DNA of 64,000 nucleotides from Astragalus membranaceus (lineage: Eukaryota; Streptophyta; Magnoliopsida; Fabales; Fabaceae). This document shows, piece after piece, positions 45,255 to 56,975 of this stretch; the stretch's first letter is position 1, and each line of letters begins with the position of its first letter. The position numbers and the translations under genes are program-made. The stretch is taken from NCBI GenBank assembly GCA_039519185.1, contig CM076846.1, forward strand, positions 125,306,182-125,370,181, given 5' to 3'. A model generated the notes under the pieces. It ran no database searches. It had not been told where the DNA came from and saw only the letters and a list, made by a program, of their open reading frames with translations.

Positions 45255-46581
45255 ATGACCACACGGAGTCAATCGATTGCTGAGCTTGATCGGAAGATCG
45301 ATGACACTCGAGCGGAATCCAATGCTCGAATCGATCTACTCCAAGAATCCTTGGAGCATCGCATGGAAACTCGGTTTGATGAGCTTCGCAACCTCATCCT
45401 TACACAGATCCGTGGTCCATCGCAAGAAAGTCACACCGATCCCCCGGTGGTGACACCTCAACAACCGGAAAACGTGGCGATTCCGGTGAGAAACAAACCC
45501 ACTCCTCCGCCACCAGCTCGACATTACGCCACCCGTATTTCCAAGGTTGACTTTCCCTGATTTGATGGTAAGAAGGTCAATGATTGACTCTACAAATGTG
45601 AACAGTTCTTCCTCCTCGATGAAACACCACCTGAATCCCGTGTGCGACTTGCATCCATACATCTGGAAGGGTTGGCGCTCCAATGGCACCTCAATTAAAT
45701 GCGTGGTCGATTTGATCAGTACCCGTTATGGCAACAGTACTCCGCTGATGTGAAACGCCGATTTGGTGACCTCTATGAAGATCCTCTAGCTGAATTGATT
45801 CATGTAAAACACTCTTATACTGTTCAAAAGTACATCGATGAATTTGAATTAGCACAAACACAAGTAAACATCCTTCCAGAGCACGCGCTTAGCATCTTTC
45901 TACCTGGTCTCAACCCTACTGTTCAGGTTCATGTTCGTATGTTTAGTCCTCTTAACATCCCTCATGCGGCCAATTTAGCTAAATTGTGTGAATCTGCCAA
46001 ACCCAACACTCAAACCCAATACAGAACCACCTACAATAAACCTCAAACACAAGCTAGTAAAAAATGACCATCCACCACTTATCCCAATTAACTCTCACCA
46101 AAAAGCCAACCCGAATATACCTGCTAAGCGTTATTCTAAGGCTGAGCTAGAGGAGAGGAGTGCAAAGGGGTTATGCTGGTATTGTGATGAGAAGTTCACC
46201 CCTGGACATCAATTGAAGCATAGAGGACCTGCTCATCAATTGATGATCATGGAAAAAGAGGAAGAAGTTGAGGAACATAGTGAAACCGATGATAAGGTTG
46301 AGTTAGAACCTGTTTTAACCCCTGTAGATAAGACTGAAGCACCACAGATATCATTGCAAGCAATGACAGGGAGCCCTAATTACCAGACTATGAGGGTGAG
46401 AGGCCTGTATTTGAAGATGGTGTTACAGATCCTGCTTGACAGTGGAAGCACACATAATTTCCTTGACCTTAACAAGGCAAAGAAATTAGGTTGCAAACTA
46501 GAGAAGGTCAAGCCTATGATGATAACTGGAGGTGGTGGACACAAATTGGAAGCTCCATACATTTGTAAAGGATTTACATAG
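45255..46581 (+). pseudogene. Chromovirus Gag and protease, broken
   Basis: The start is ATG 45255 (MTTRSQSIAELDRK). It continues with a coiled-coil-like region (RIDLLQESLEHRMETRFDEL) and the Gag core (FFLLDETPPESRV, GRFDQYPLWQQYSADVKRRFGDLYEDP). There are in-frame stops at 45558-45560, about 45585 and about 45696, and a frameshift near 46050. The next frame has a CxxC...H zinc motif (CWYCDEKFTPGHQ, near 46180) and the protease (LLDSGSTHNF, near 46435), and stops at 46579-46581. The Pol part follows directly in the same frame. Confidence 0.85.
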
Positions 46582-49500
46582 ACTATGCACAACCATGAAT
46601 TTACAGCTGATGTAATTGTATTGCCTTTAGTCTGCTGTGACTTGGTGCTTGGCATACAGTGGCTTAAATCACTTGGTCCAATTTTGTGGGATTTCAACAA
46701 ATTTCAAATGGAGTTCACATTGACTGGCAGAAAGACTCTATTACGAGGCTCTAAGACACCTGCAGTCAAACTTATTTCCAACGAGACCCTGAATGAAGCT
46801 GTTGATCAGGGTGCAGAGCTCTGCTTCCTGCAATTGGAACAAGCATCACCTCAATTTGTCATTCCTTCATGCACTTTGCATGGTGAAGGTAACTCTGGGC
46901 ACTTTATAGTTCCTAGTGAGATTCAATTGTTAATTGATCAGTATGCTACTATTTTTTCTGAATCTACGAAATTGCCTCCATCTAGGCTAGGGTTTGATCA
47001 TAAGATCCCTCTTAAGGAGGGCACAATACCAGTGAACCTTAGGCCATATAGGTATTCCATTGTTCAGAAAAATATTGTTGATGATTTAGTTAATGAGATG
47101 TTTAAGCAAGTTGTGATACAACATAGTAATAGCCCCTTTGCTTCCCCCACTGTGTTGGTGAGAAAGAAGGATGGCTCATGGAGATTGTGTGTAGATTATA
47201 GGAAACTTAATCACTTTACCATTAAGGATAGGTTTCCAATACCATTAATTGAGGATTTAATGGATGAACTAGCTGGGGCAACAGTCTTTTCTAAACTAGA
47301 TCTTAGGTCTGGTTATCATCAACTGAGAATGAGTAAAGGGGAAGAGTACAAGACTGCTTTTAAGACACATGGAGGGCATTATGAATACCTTGGGATGCCT
47401 TTTGGGCTCACTAATGCGCCTGCATCCTTTCAGGCCCCGATGAACCATTTGTTCTAACCATTCCTCAGAAGATTTGTAATTATATTCTTTGATGATATTC
47501 TGGTTTACAGTGGTAGTTTGCAGGAACATGTAATTCATTTAACTCAGGTCTTTGACACTGTGCAAGCTCATCAGTTGCTCCTGAATCATAAGAAATGTCA
47601 TTTTGCTACTCCTAGAGTGGAGTATTTGGGCCACTTCATCACCAAGGAGGGTGTATCCACTGACCCTGCCAAGGTTAAGTCTGTTGCGGAATGGCCTGTA
47701 CCATCAACACTCAAGCAGCTACGTGGGTTCCTTGGTCTTGCTGGGTACTACAAGAGATTTGTCAAGGACTTTGGAAAAATTGCAAAGCCCTTAACTGACT
47801 TACTCAAGAAAGACTCATTTGAATGGACACCTACGGCCACTATTGCCTTCCAAGCCCTCAAGACAGCTTTAACTCAAGCACCTGTATTGGCTCTACCTGA
47901 TTTCTCCAAGGTGTTTGTATTGGAGACAGATGCTTCTGGCCGTGGGATAGGTGCTGTTTTGATGCAGGAAAATCATCTAATTGCTTATCTTAGTAAGGCA
48001 CTTGGACCTAGACAGCAAGTGTTATCAGTATATGAGAAGGAATTGCTTGCTATTGTGTATGCAGTGCAGAAATGGAGCACTTACTTGGCACATAAACCTT
48101 TTGTCATCAGAACTGATCAGAAGAGTATCAAGTTTATCTTGGAGCAGAAACTCAACACACCCTTCCAACAAGCATGGGTTGCTAAACTCATGGGCTTCGA
48201 GTTTGAGATACAATACAAAGATGGAAGGGAAAATAAAGCTGCAGATGCTCTCTCACGTGTGGAAGGTGCTGAATTGATGCCATTAATGTTGAATGCTATA
48301 GCTCCAGACTTGTTTCAACAAATAAAATTGTCCTGGAACTCTGATCCTCACTTGCAGAAGCTGATATCTGATCTGCAGAATGACCCTAATGCTCACTCCA
48401 AGTTCACATGGCAGAACGAGACTCTAAGAAGGCAAGGAAAACTAGTTGTTGGTAACTCTGCTGCTCTTAAGAGTCTGATATTGCAGTGGCTTCATGACTC
48501 AGGGACTGGGGGTCACTCTGGGAGGGACAACACTGCTGCCAGAGTTAAGTCCTTATTTTATTGGAAGGGGATGACTAAGGATATTCAAGTCTATGTACGT
48601 GAATGTAGTGTGTGCCAGAGAAGTAAAGCAGAGCATGTAGCTTCTCCTGGTCTTTTGCATCCTTTACCCATACCAGATAGAATTTGGGATTCCATTAGCA
48701 TGGATTTCATAGAAGGTCTGCCAAAATCACACGGGAAGCAAGTCATCTTTGTAGTTGTGGATAGATTGAGCAAGTATGCTCATTTCATAGCACTATCCCA
48801 CCCATATACAACAATAGATGTGGCACAGGTCTTCTTAGACTCTATCTACAAACTACATGGTATGCCTACTACCATAGTTAGTGATAGAGACCCCATTTTT
48901 GTGAGCCAAGTATGGACTGAGTTCTTCTCCTTGCAAGGTGTAACTCTGGATAAGTCAACAGCTTACCACCCACAATCAGATGGGCAAACCGAGATAGTGA
49001 ACAAAGCACTTGAGACCTATCTCCGTTGTATGTGCTCGGAGCAACCTGCAGAATGGTACTATTGGCTAGCACTGGCAGAGTGGTGGTACAACACCACCTT
49101 TCATTCCTCCATTCAAACCACACCATATGAGGTTGTTTATGGCCAGCCACCACCCATGCACTTGCCTTATTTACCAGGTGAAGCTTCTTCTGCAACAGTG
49201 GACCGAAGTTTAGCAGCTAGAGAGGAAGCTATAAGGCTTATGAAGTTCCATATACTCCGTGCTCAGAACCGGATGCAGCAGCAGAGTAATAAACATAGAT
49301 CAGAGAGGTCTTTTAACATTGGTGACTATGTGTTTTTGAAGCTCCAACCCTACAGGCAATACTCTCTCAGGCACCAAGCTTTCAACAAGCTAACACCAAA
49401 GTACTTTGGCCCTTACAGAGTTATTGATCGCATGGGAACTGTGGCTTACAAGCTTGATCTTCCTACAGGTTCTGGTATCCATGATGTGTTTCACGTCTCT

Positions 49501-49732
49501 CAGTTGAAACTGTGTGCTGATCATACTGCATCTGTTATTGCTCACCCTGTTGTGCTCTTACCTCATGCTACTAGAGGTGAACCTGAGACCATTCTTGACA
49601 GGAAGATGGTAAAGAGGGGTAGAATTGCTGCTACGAGTACTTGTGAAGTGGAAACATCAACCAGTGGAGGCTGCCACTTGGGAGTACTATTATGATCTAT
49701 TGAAGGAATTTCCAAACTTTCACTCTTGAGGA
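46582..49732 (+). pseudogene. Chromovirus RT - RNase H - integrase - chromodomain, broken
   Basis: Reverse transcriptase (GSWRLCVDYRKLN near 47170, FFDDILVYS near 47490) with a stop at 47455-47457 between these motifs. RNase H (LETDASGRGIGAVL near 47925). Integrase zinc finger (HSGRDNTAARV...CSVCQRSK) and core (MDFIEGLPKSHGK, SDRDPIFVS, DGQTEIVNKALE). A C-terminal chromodomain-like stretch (VLVKWKHQPVEAATWEYY, ending 49732) lies in another frame after a shift near 49635. The chromodomain is what defines the chromovirus lineage. Confidence 0.88.
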
Positions 49733-49747
49733 CAAGAGTGCTCTCAT

Positions 49748-49758
49748 GGAGGGGGTAC
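49748..49758 (+). other. Polypurine tract of the chromovirus
   Basis: GGAGGGGGTAC immediately precedes the 3' LTR at 49759. Confidence 0.75.
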
Positions 49759-50129
49759 TGTAACCGTGTTACCGTGGTTACTTATTAGTATTTACTATTT
49801 TACCACTGCATTTTACCATATTGTGTTGTTTGTCCCTTTTTACCCTTGGTGGTAGTAGCTGATGTACTTTCATTTTCCTTTCCATTTCGTTACTTTGTAT
49901 TCAGTTGGAATATTCCTCCTCAGTGTACTTAAATTGCTGATGCATTGAATGAAATATACACAATCATTTACACAATCTTCCCCTAGATCTATTTTCTCTC
50001 TCTGTAACAACTTCTGTTGCTCACACAACAGTGCAGGTTTCCTCTCCAAGCTTCATTCCACCATTGAAGCTTCTAGAGTGAGCAGAGGATTGTCCCGGAG
50101 CTCCCTCCCTAACAATCCAAACGGTTACA
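49759..50129 (+). repeat. 3' LTR of the chromovirus
   Basis: 371 bp; about five substitutions against 44856-45226. Followed by TTGTG at 50130-50134. Confidence 0.9.
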
Positions 50130-50134
50130 TTGTG

Positions 50135-51040
50135 GATGTGGCTAAATCAGACCAAGGTGAGTGCGAGAAGATGAGGGCCGGTGTGGTTCTAGTTTCGATG
50201 GCTTGGGCTTTACCGTGCACTGACAAAGTTTCCAAAAACTCATGGCAGAGACGTACGCGTTAAAGATTTTTGAGTGTCTTAGGTCAAGGCGTGAATAAAA
50301 TCCTACTTGGGCCTTATGATGTCTTAGAGGCCCTTTTAGGTAATATTGTGTATATCCTTGTTGGTGGTGAGAGAAATTCTTCTGCATCTAGATTAGCTAG
50401 ATTGGCATTAGTTAGTCCCAATCTCAGTTAGGTTGAAGAGATTCCAAATGTTATTAGAGAGTGCATTGTTTCTGACTTTGTCACATAATTTATGGGTCAA
50501 TAATATTGAAGCATTTTCGGTCAAAAAACTGTCTAGAAAAAGAAAAAAAAGAAAAGGAAAGCAGTGTGTAAATTTTTGAAAATTGAAATATTAATGCACC
50601 TTCACTTTTTATTTTTCTCTGCATTGCGGCATTCACATGGATACAACACTAGCTACTTCAATACAATTCTCTTTTGAGTCCTCAAAATATTTGAAAATAA
50701 AAAATAAAAGGAAAGTTAAACCGAAGAATGAAAAAAAAACCATGAACCATAAAAAAATAAAAAATAAAAATTAACACTAACTGCTCTGGCTATGAAACCT
50801 TTGTACACTTGACTTATTTTGTACCATAATCTCAAAACTTCCCCCTTTGGTGTCTCTCTCTTGGTCAAAAATTAAAGGGAATGATTGGTCTCCATTTCTT
50901 CATCTATTTACTATATGGTCTCTTCATCTCTTTATAAACAAAATTTAATCAAATTTTTGAAACCATTCCATATTAAGAAAGTTCCTCTTCCATTCCATGT
51001 TTAGTTAGCCGCCACCTTTTTGTTTGTGGTGATATGATAT
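50135..51040. other. Intergenic DNA and CYP707A 3' flank
   Basis: No gene is recognised. 50135-50470 is moderately GC-rich and continues across the chromovirus insertion from about 39800-40012, where I also recognise nothing. 50500-51000 is A/T-rich. Some of 50900-51040 is probably the 3' untranslated region of CYP707A. Confidence 0.45.
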
Positions 51041-53627
51041 TTATTTCTTGGAATATAATTTGATGGGTAATCCTTTTTGTGGAAGAGCAAAAGGACCATA
51101 TTGAATTCCATTTTTTTCACCAACCATTGACCACCTACACAAAAAAATAATAGCAACTACACTTAGTATCATTCTAAACTTTACTACTATAATTTTATAA
51201 TATGTCTTTAGTTAATATTAATCTAGTAGGGTACCAACCTGTACTTTGTGGTCAGATGATGTACAAGCACTAATATCTCCAACTTGGCTAATTCATTGCC
51301 AGGACATGCATGGCTCCCACTGCCAAATGGCATAAAAGTATTGGCTTTTGGAGCAACCTAAGTTAAATAATTAACAGAATCTGTCAATGTATGGACTTTG
51401 AATCACATGAAAAAATACAAAAAAAAAAGGAAAGAACTAGGAAATGCAATATATCTATTCAATAATTACCTCAAATCTAGAAGGATCAAATTTTTCTGGG
51501 TCTTTAAAATTTTCTGGACTGTGGTGTATATTTCTGAAAAGTGGTAATACTTTCCATCCTTTTGGTATAAGATACCCTGAAGAAAAGTAGTCAATAACAC
51601 AAAATATGTGAGCACACAAAAACAAGAAGAAAAAAAAGAGAAATTCTTGAGTAATAAAAAAATATCACATAAGATTTGGTTTTGAATTTAGACCTTGATA
51701 TTCAACATCTTCTATTGCTTCTCTGAAAGTAAAAGACAAAATTGATGCAACTCTTAAAGTCTCTTGTATGACCCTTGAAGTTATTGGCATATTTTTTGTG
51801 TCTTCCCAATTTAGACCCATTTCTTCACAACTTTCTTGCTTGTTTTTCAATATAGTCATTTGTTCTTCCTGCAAAATTCACAACCATAAGTTACCAAACC
51901 AAATTACATGCCAAATTTTGCAACTTAATCTTATTTGGTCTAAATCAAATGAAATTGGATTAGGTGCAGTTGAAATTTGTGTGCAGTCATGCAATCAGCA
52001 TGTCAGGAACCATCTCATTAAGATTGAATAGTCTAAATTTTAAGAACAATTTTAGATTTTTGTTTTATACTATATTTTAAATTTAAAATCCACTGGATGC
52101 ACTCCGGACCGTACATCCAAATCAAACTCTGAACTGAAGTCTAGTAACCAAAAAGTAAAAATCTATTTTTTGAAGTCATTTTAAAAGAAAAATACATTAT
52201 AAACCAATGATTAGATATGATAAAAGGTAGGACCCAAGAACTTACTGTAACTGCTTCAAGGACACTAGGATTTTCACCAAGGTACTTAACAATCCACGTA
52301 AGTACACTGGCAGTAGTGTCACGAGCTGCAAAAATAACACCTATGATGTTATCAGCTATTTGTTCATCAGTGAGTCCTGCTTTCTCATCCATGAAAGAAC
52401 CCAACAAATCATAGTAATTTTGCTTCATACACCTCCTTGTCTTAATGATTTGTGCCAAGATCTGAGCAAGCTCTTTCCTTGCTTTCATAGCCTTGTGGAA
52501 TAGTGTCCCTGGAAAATTTATATTCATTGAATTGTACCCTTTTTCAAGTGTGTAGTAGCATCTCTTCAGATCTTCTCTATATAGAATTTCATCTTTTCCA
52601 AAAATTGAAAGCAGAGCAACATTGAAGGTAAACTGCAAAAAGATTAAAACAAAACAACAAAAGAAGAAGAACCCATTATTTATTTGATAAAACCTATGTT
52701 GAAAATCAACTAAAAATTTTAACTTGTTTTGTTCTTTGTATCTTTTTTATTGAATGAAAAATGAGAAAAACAGAGTAGGTTGCTCTGTTTTGAGGACTTA
52801 CTGTTTTCATTTCAAGGAAAGTGGTGATCAATTTTCCTTCCCATGATTTGAGACAAGTTTGTGCAATGGATTCAATGTTAGGGATGATGTTTTTGATTGC
52901 ATCAGGCATGAAGGTACGAAGAACAAGTTTCCTAAGATTAGCATGGTAAGCTCCTTGGTGAAAGAAAATTGCTTGTTTCCCTAACATCCTTTCTTTGCTA
53001 GCAGGAAATGTTGGTTTGAAAAGTTGAGCTTTGTTTAACACAAACTTTGCTGCTTCTGGACTTGAAATCATCACACATGGACAACCCAAAATGTGGGACT
53101 TGAACATAGAACCATACCTATATAGCAAAAGCAAAATAAACAAAAACCATTAAACCAAGTAGTTTAAAAGGGTTATTGAGAATGAGAAGCTATGCAGCAC
53201 CAACACACTTCAGATATGTAGCACAGACACACTTCAGATTGAAGATATGTCTGTTGGCAATATGTGTAGGTGTTGGATACCAGTACGACAGTGACAGATG
53301 TGATTATATTCAATCACTTCTTAAATCATCATTGATGTCTATGTGTCAGTATAGTGTCTGGTGTCCATATTTGTATAGTGTTTCATAGAAGAGAAGGAAG
53401 AAAATAAGAAAAGAAGGATTTGAATTGAACCTTTTGATTTTGTTGGCAAAGAAAAGGCTAGGGTCTTGAGAATACATTTGGAAGGTTTCTCCTATGTAAG
53501 GCCAACCCATGGAGCCAGGAGGGAGAGGTAACTCTTTACCCTTAGATGAAGAGAAGAAGGATTTCTTGAACAGAACAATGAAGAGAAAAGAAACAAAGAA
53601 GCAAAACACAGTGGTGCTAAGTTCCAT
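51041..53627 (-). CDS. CYP707A: Abscisic acid 8'-hydroxylase, cytochrome P450 CYP707A (7 exons)
   Basis: This enzyme starts ABA breakdown by 8'-hydroxylation at the ER membrane. Exons on the minus strand by my splicing: 53627-53431, 53117-52802, 52632-52246, 51868-51694, 51576-51470, 51357-51239, 51134-51041. All have GT-AG borders and fitting phases; 464 aa, the usual family length. Features in order: an N-terminal membrane anchor (STTVFCFFVSFLFIVLF), a proline-rich hinge (ELPLPPGSMGWPYIGETFQMYSQ), substrate-region sequence (MLGKQAIFFHQGAYH), I-helix (FAARDTT), K-helix (QETLR), FDPSRF, and the haem-binding FGSGSHACPG. The last exon (WSMVGEKNGIQYGP...YSKK) is easily missed because it is only 94 bp. 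The frame is intact. It is convergent with AP4E across TE-filled DNA. Which paralogue (A1-A4) cannot be decided here. Confidence 0.93.
53165..53390. repeat. Diverged repeat in CYP707A intron 1
   Basis: It holds CAGCACCAACACACTTCAGAT and, 20 bp on, CAGACACACTTCAGATTG, then TAGGTGTTGGATACCAGTACGACAG and GTGTCAGTATAGTGTC...GTGTC. This resembles the CGGTGTCGGACAC-type repeat scattered in plant introns. The identity is from memory and weak. Confidence 0.35.
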
Positions 53628-53718
53628 GTTTAGTGTGTGAGTAACTAGATAGTTTAGTTCTATTATTATAGAATGAAAGAGGAAAAGGGTGTGTGACAAA
53701 AAATTGAAGATTTGAGGT

Positions 53719-53725
53719 ATTTATA
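53719..53725 (-). promoter_or_regulatory. TATA box of CYP707A
   Basis: TATAAAT on the minus strand, about 92 bp before the ATG at 53627. Spacing is right for a short 5' untranslated region. Confidence 0.65.
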
Positions 53726-53814
53726 AGGTTTGTGAATATAAGCGAGAGAGTGAAAAGATATGAAGCAGGAAGAGAGTGGGAGGTTTCGGTTTACAGCTTG
53801 ATTTGATTTTCAAA

Positions 53815-53862
53815 GGAATCTCTCTCCTCTCTCTCTCTCTCCTTTCTCTCTCTCTCTCTCTC
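53815..53862 (+). repeat. (CT)n microsatellite upstream of CYP707A
   Basis: Two CT runs separated by CCTTT. On the gene's strand it is a GA tract at about -190 to -235 from the ATG. GA tracts in plant promoters can bind GAGA-binding (BPC) factors; that role here is only a possibility. Confidence 0.7.
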
Positions 53863-53908
53863 TTACTCACAGCTCATTTATATAAATAAAATAGTAAAAC
53901 ACAGAGAG

Positions 53909-53916
53909 CACGTGTC
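53909..53916 (-). promoter_or_regulatory. G-box / ABA-response element (ABRE) upstream of CYP707A
   Basis: GACACGTG on the minus strand contains the palindromic CACGTG core of ABRE sites, about 285 bp before the ATG. CYP707A genes are induced by ABA as feedback, so a bZIP (ABF/AREB) site would fit. The function is inferred. Confidence 0.5.
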
Positions 53917-54110
53917 TCAACAGCGTATATACGAATAGTACAGGTGCACTCGAGTCAGAAAAAGATGCATGATATAATGACAAATGTGACTAATATGTAT
54001 CAACAATCAAACAATTCCTTAACCTAGATATTGACCGAACTTAAATCAAACACAATTTACAACTTTTTAGTGCTGGCTCCTGGGTGAGTGAGCTTTGACA
54101 ATTTTGGGTG

Positions 54111-54243
54111 TATTCTTATAAAAAAAACGTTTTTTTAAAAATTTTCGAAAATATCCAGGTATTTTAGGAAAGCATTTTTTTAAACTTTTCGAAAACACCT
54201 CAAAACAGGGTATTTCTGGAAGTCAAATTGACTTTTGGAAGTA
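54111..54243 (+). repeat. Direct repeat copy A (133 bp, TIR-like)
   Basis: It starts TATTCTTATAAAA and ends GACTTTTGGAAGTA. It equals 56976-57107 except for one extra A. Both contain AGGGTATTTCTGGAAGTC, the arm word of the TIR-like family in this region. Confidence 0.92.
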
Positions 54244-54247
54244 TTAG

Positions 54248-56651
54248 TCTCTTTAATCAAAACACCCACTACCAAAAATACCAAACTACCCTTTTCTTAA
54301 ATCTCTTCAACTATCTCTTTAATCAAAACACCCACTACCAAAAATACCAAACTACCTTTTTATTAAATCAATCAACTATCTCTTTAATCATCAACTATCT
54401 CTTTATCAACTATCTCTTTAATCAAAACACCCACTACCAAAAGTACCAAACTACCCTTTTCTTAAATCTCTTCAACTATCAACTATCTCTTTATCAACTA
54501 TCTCTTTCATCAAAACACCCACTACCAAAAATACCAAACTACCCTTTTCTTAAATCTCTTTAATCAAAACACCCACTACCAAAAATACCAAACTACCATT
54601 TTCTTAAATCTCTTCAATCAACTATCTCTTTATCATCTATCTCTTTAATCAAAACACCAACTACCAAAAATACCAAACTCCCCTTTTCTTAAATCTCTTC
54701 AACTATCAACTATCTCTTTCATCAAAACACCGACTACCAAAAATAACAAACTACCATTTTCTTAAATCTCTTCAACTATCTCTTTAATCAAAACACCCAC
54801 TACCAAAAATACCAAACTACCCTTTTCTTAAATCTATCAATCAACTATCTCTTTAATCAAAACACCCACTACCAAAAATACCAAACTACCCTTTTCTTAA
54901 ATCTCTTCAACTATCAACTATCTCTTTATCAACTATCTCTTTCATCAAAACACCCACTACCAAAAATACCAAACTACCCTTTTCTTAAATCTCTTTAATC
55001 AAAACAGCCACTACCAAAAATACCAAACTACCCTTTTCTTAAATCTCTTCAATCAACTATCTCTTTATCATCTATCTCTTTAATCAAAACACCCACTACC
55101 AAAAATACCAAACTCCCCTTTTCTTAAATCTCTTCAACTATCAACTATCTCTTTCATCAAAACACTGACTACCAAAAATAACAAACTACCATTTTCTTAA
55201 ATCTCTTCAACTATCTCTTTAATCAAAACACCCACTACCAAAAATACCAAACTACCCTTTTCTTAAATCTATCAATCAACTATCTCTTTAATCAAAACAC
55301 CCACTACCAAAAATACCAAACTACCCTTTTCTTAAATCTCTTCAACTATCAACTATCTCTTTATCAACTATCTCTTTCATCAAAACACCCACTACCAAAA
55401 ATACCAAACTACCCTTTTCTTAAATCTCTTCAGCTATCAACTATCTCTTTATCAACTATCTCTTTCATCAAAACACCCACTACCAAAAATACCAAACTAC
55501 CCTTTTCTTAAATCTCTTTAATCAAAACACCCACTACCAAAAATACCAAACTACCCTTTTCTTAAATCTCTTCAATCAACTATCTCTTTATCATCTATCT
55601 CTTTAATCAAAACACCCACTACCAAAAATACCAAACTCCCATTTTCTTAAATCTCTTCAACTATCAATTATCTCTTTCATCAAAACACCGACTACCAAAA
55701 ATACCAAACTACCATTTTCTTAAATCTCTTCAACTATCTCTTTAATCAAAACACCCACTACCAAAAATACCAAACTACCCTTTTCTTAAATCAATCAACT
55801 ATCTCTTTAATCAAAACACCCACTACCAAAAATACCAAACTACCCTTTTCTTAAATCTCTTCAACTATCTCTTTAATCAAAACACCCACTACCAAAAATA
55901 CCAAACTACCTTTTTATTAAATCAAACAACTATCTCTTTAATCATCAACTATCTCTTTAATCAAAACACCCACTACCAAAAATACCAAACTACCCTTTTC
56001 TTAAATCTCTTCAATTATCTCTTTAAGAAAAACACCCACTACCAAAAATACCAAACTACCCTTTTCTTAAATCAATCAACTATCTCTTTAATCAAAACAC
56101 CCCCTACCAAAAATACCAAACTACCATTTTCTCAAATCTCTTCAACTATCTCTTTAATCAAAACACCCACTACCAAAAATACCAAACTACCCTTTTCTTA
56201 AATCAATCAACTATCTCTTTAATCATCAACTATCTCTTTAATCAAAACACCCACTACCAAAAATTACAAACTACCCTTTTCTTAAATCTCTTCAACTATC
56301 AACTATCTCTTTATCAACTATCTCCTTAATCAAAACACCCACTACCAAAAATACCAAATTACCCTTTTCTTAAATCTCTTCAAATATCTCTTTAAGAAAA
56401 GCACCCACTACCAAAAATACCAAACTACCCTTTTCTTAAATCAATCAACTACTCTTTAATCAAAACACCCACTACCAAAAATACCAAACTACCCTTTTCT
56501 TAAATCTCTTCAACTATCAACTATCTATTTATCAACTATCTCTTTAATCAAAACACTCACTACCAAAAATACCAAACTACCTTTTTCTTAAATCAATCAA
56601 CTATCTCTTTAATCAATCAACTACCAAAAATACCAAACTACCCTTTTCTTA
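54248..56651 (+). repeat. Minisatellite, ~33 copies of an ACACCCACTACCAAAAATACC unit
   Basis: The core word is AAACACCCACTACCAAAAAT followed by ACCAAACTACCCTTTTCTTAAA. It is joined by spacers of variable length made of TCTCTTTAATC, TCTCTTCAACTA and CAACTATCTCTTTATCAACTA. Unit spacing varies from about 55 to 120 bp. Variant units (CGACTACCAAAAATAAC and its relatives near 54730, 55160 and 55690) recur every ~440-530 bp, a higher-order period. Confidence 0.95.
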
Positions 56652-56945
56652 TTTTGAATTACAACGGGGAAACGCTACATATTGTTCGTATAATTTCATT
56701 ACTGATAAAATATTATAAATATTTATTTCATTTAAAAATACTATAAAGATATTTGACTAAAAGCTTATAAATTAGCTTTAATATTCAAAATTATTTTTAA
56801 AATATTTGGTGGAATGTTGCACATTGTCAGAATAATTATTTTATATTCTAATTTTGAGTTACAACTGGAAATTTTTACATGTTGTTGGAATAATTTCATT
56901 AACGAGAAAATGTTGCAACTCTATTTATACAAACAACACAATCTC

Positions 56946-56975
56946 ACCCGTGCGTATGCACGGGTATACTGCTAG
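56946..56975 (+). other. Helitron 3' terminus: hairpin plus CTAG
   Basis: Stem 56946-56953 pairs perfectly with 56958-56965 around a 4-base loop; CTAG ends at 56975, 10 bases after the stem; the next base is T. These are the three diagnostic 3' features of plant Helitrons. Confidence 0.85.

Larger units (their letters stand above)
44856..50129 (+). mobile_element. Reina-like Ty3/gypsy chromovirus, degraded
   Basis: The LTRs are 44856-45226 and 49759-50129 (371 bp each, TGTAACC...GGTTACA) with TTGTG duplications: the right copy is 50130-50134, and the left copy 40013-40017 is now displaced by the copia insertion. Total 5.27 kb. Domain order is Gag, protease, RT, RNase H, integrase, chromodomain. 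Short LTRs, small size and chromodomain suggest Reina. The LTRs differ at about five positions (1.3%), older than the copia inside its edge. Several stops and frameshifts make it inactive. Confidence 0.9.
54244..56975 (+). mobile_element. Helitron-like insertion carrying a minisatellite
   Basis: The right end has the Helitron 3' signature: an 8-bp perfect hairpin ACCCGTGC-GTAT-GCACGGGT (56946-56965), then TATACTG, then CTAG (56972-56975) followed by T. The bulk (about 54248-56651) is a tandem array. 56652-56940 is AT-rich with a duplicated TTGA(A/G)TTACAAC...TAATTTCATTA block. No Rep/helicase gene is present, so it is non-autonomous. The 5' end is not certain: array units themselves begin TCTCTTTAATC, with the TC expected at a Helitron 5' end. 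It lies about 620 bp upstream of the CYP707A ATG. Confidence 0.7.

Noticed and set aside
54248..56651. CRISPR-like regular array
   Set aside because: Units and spacers vary in length and are all derived from the same short words; there are no unique spacers, and the genome is clearly plant nuclear. It is a minisatellite.
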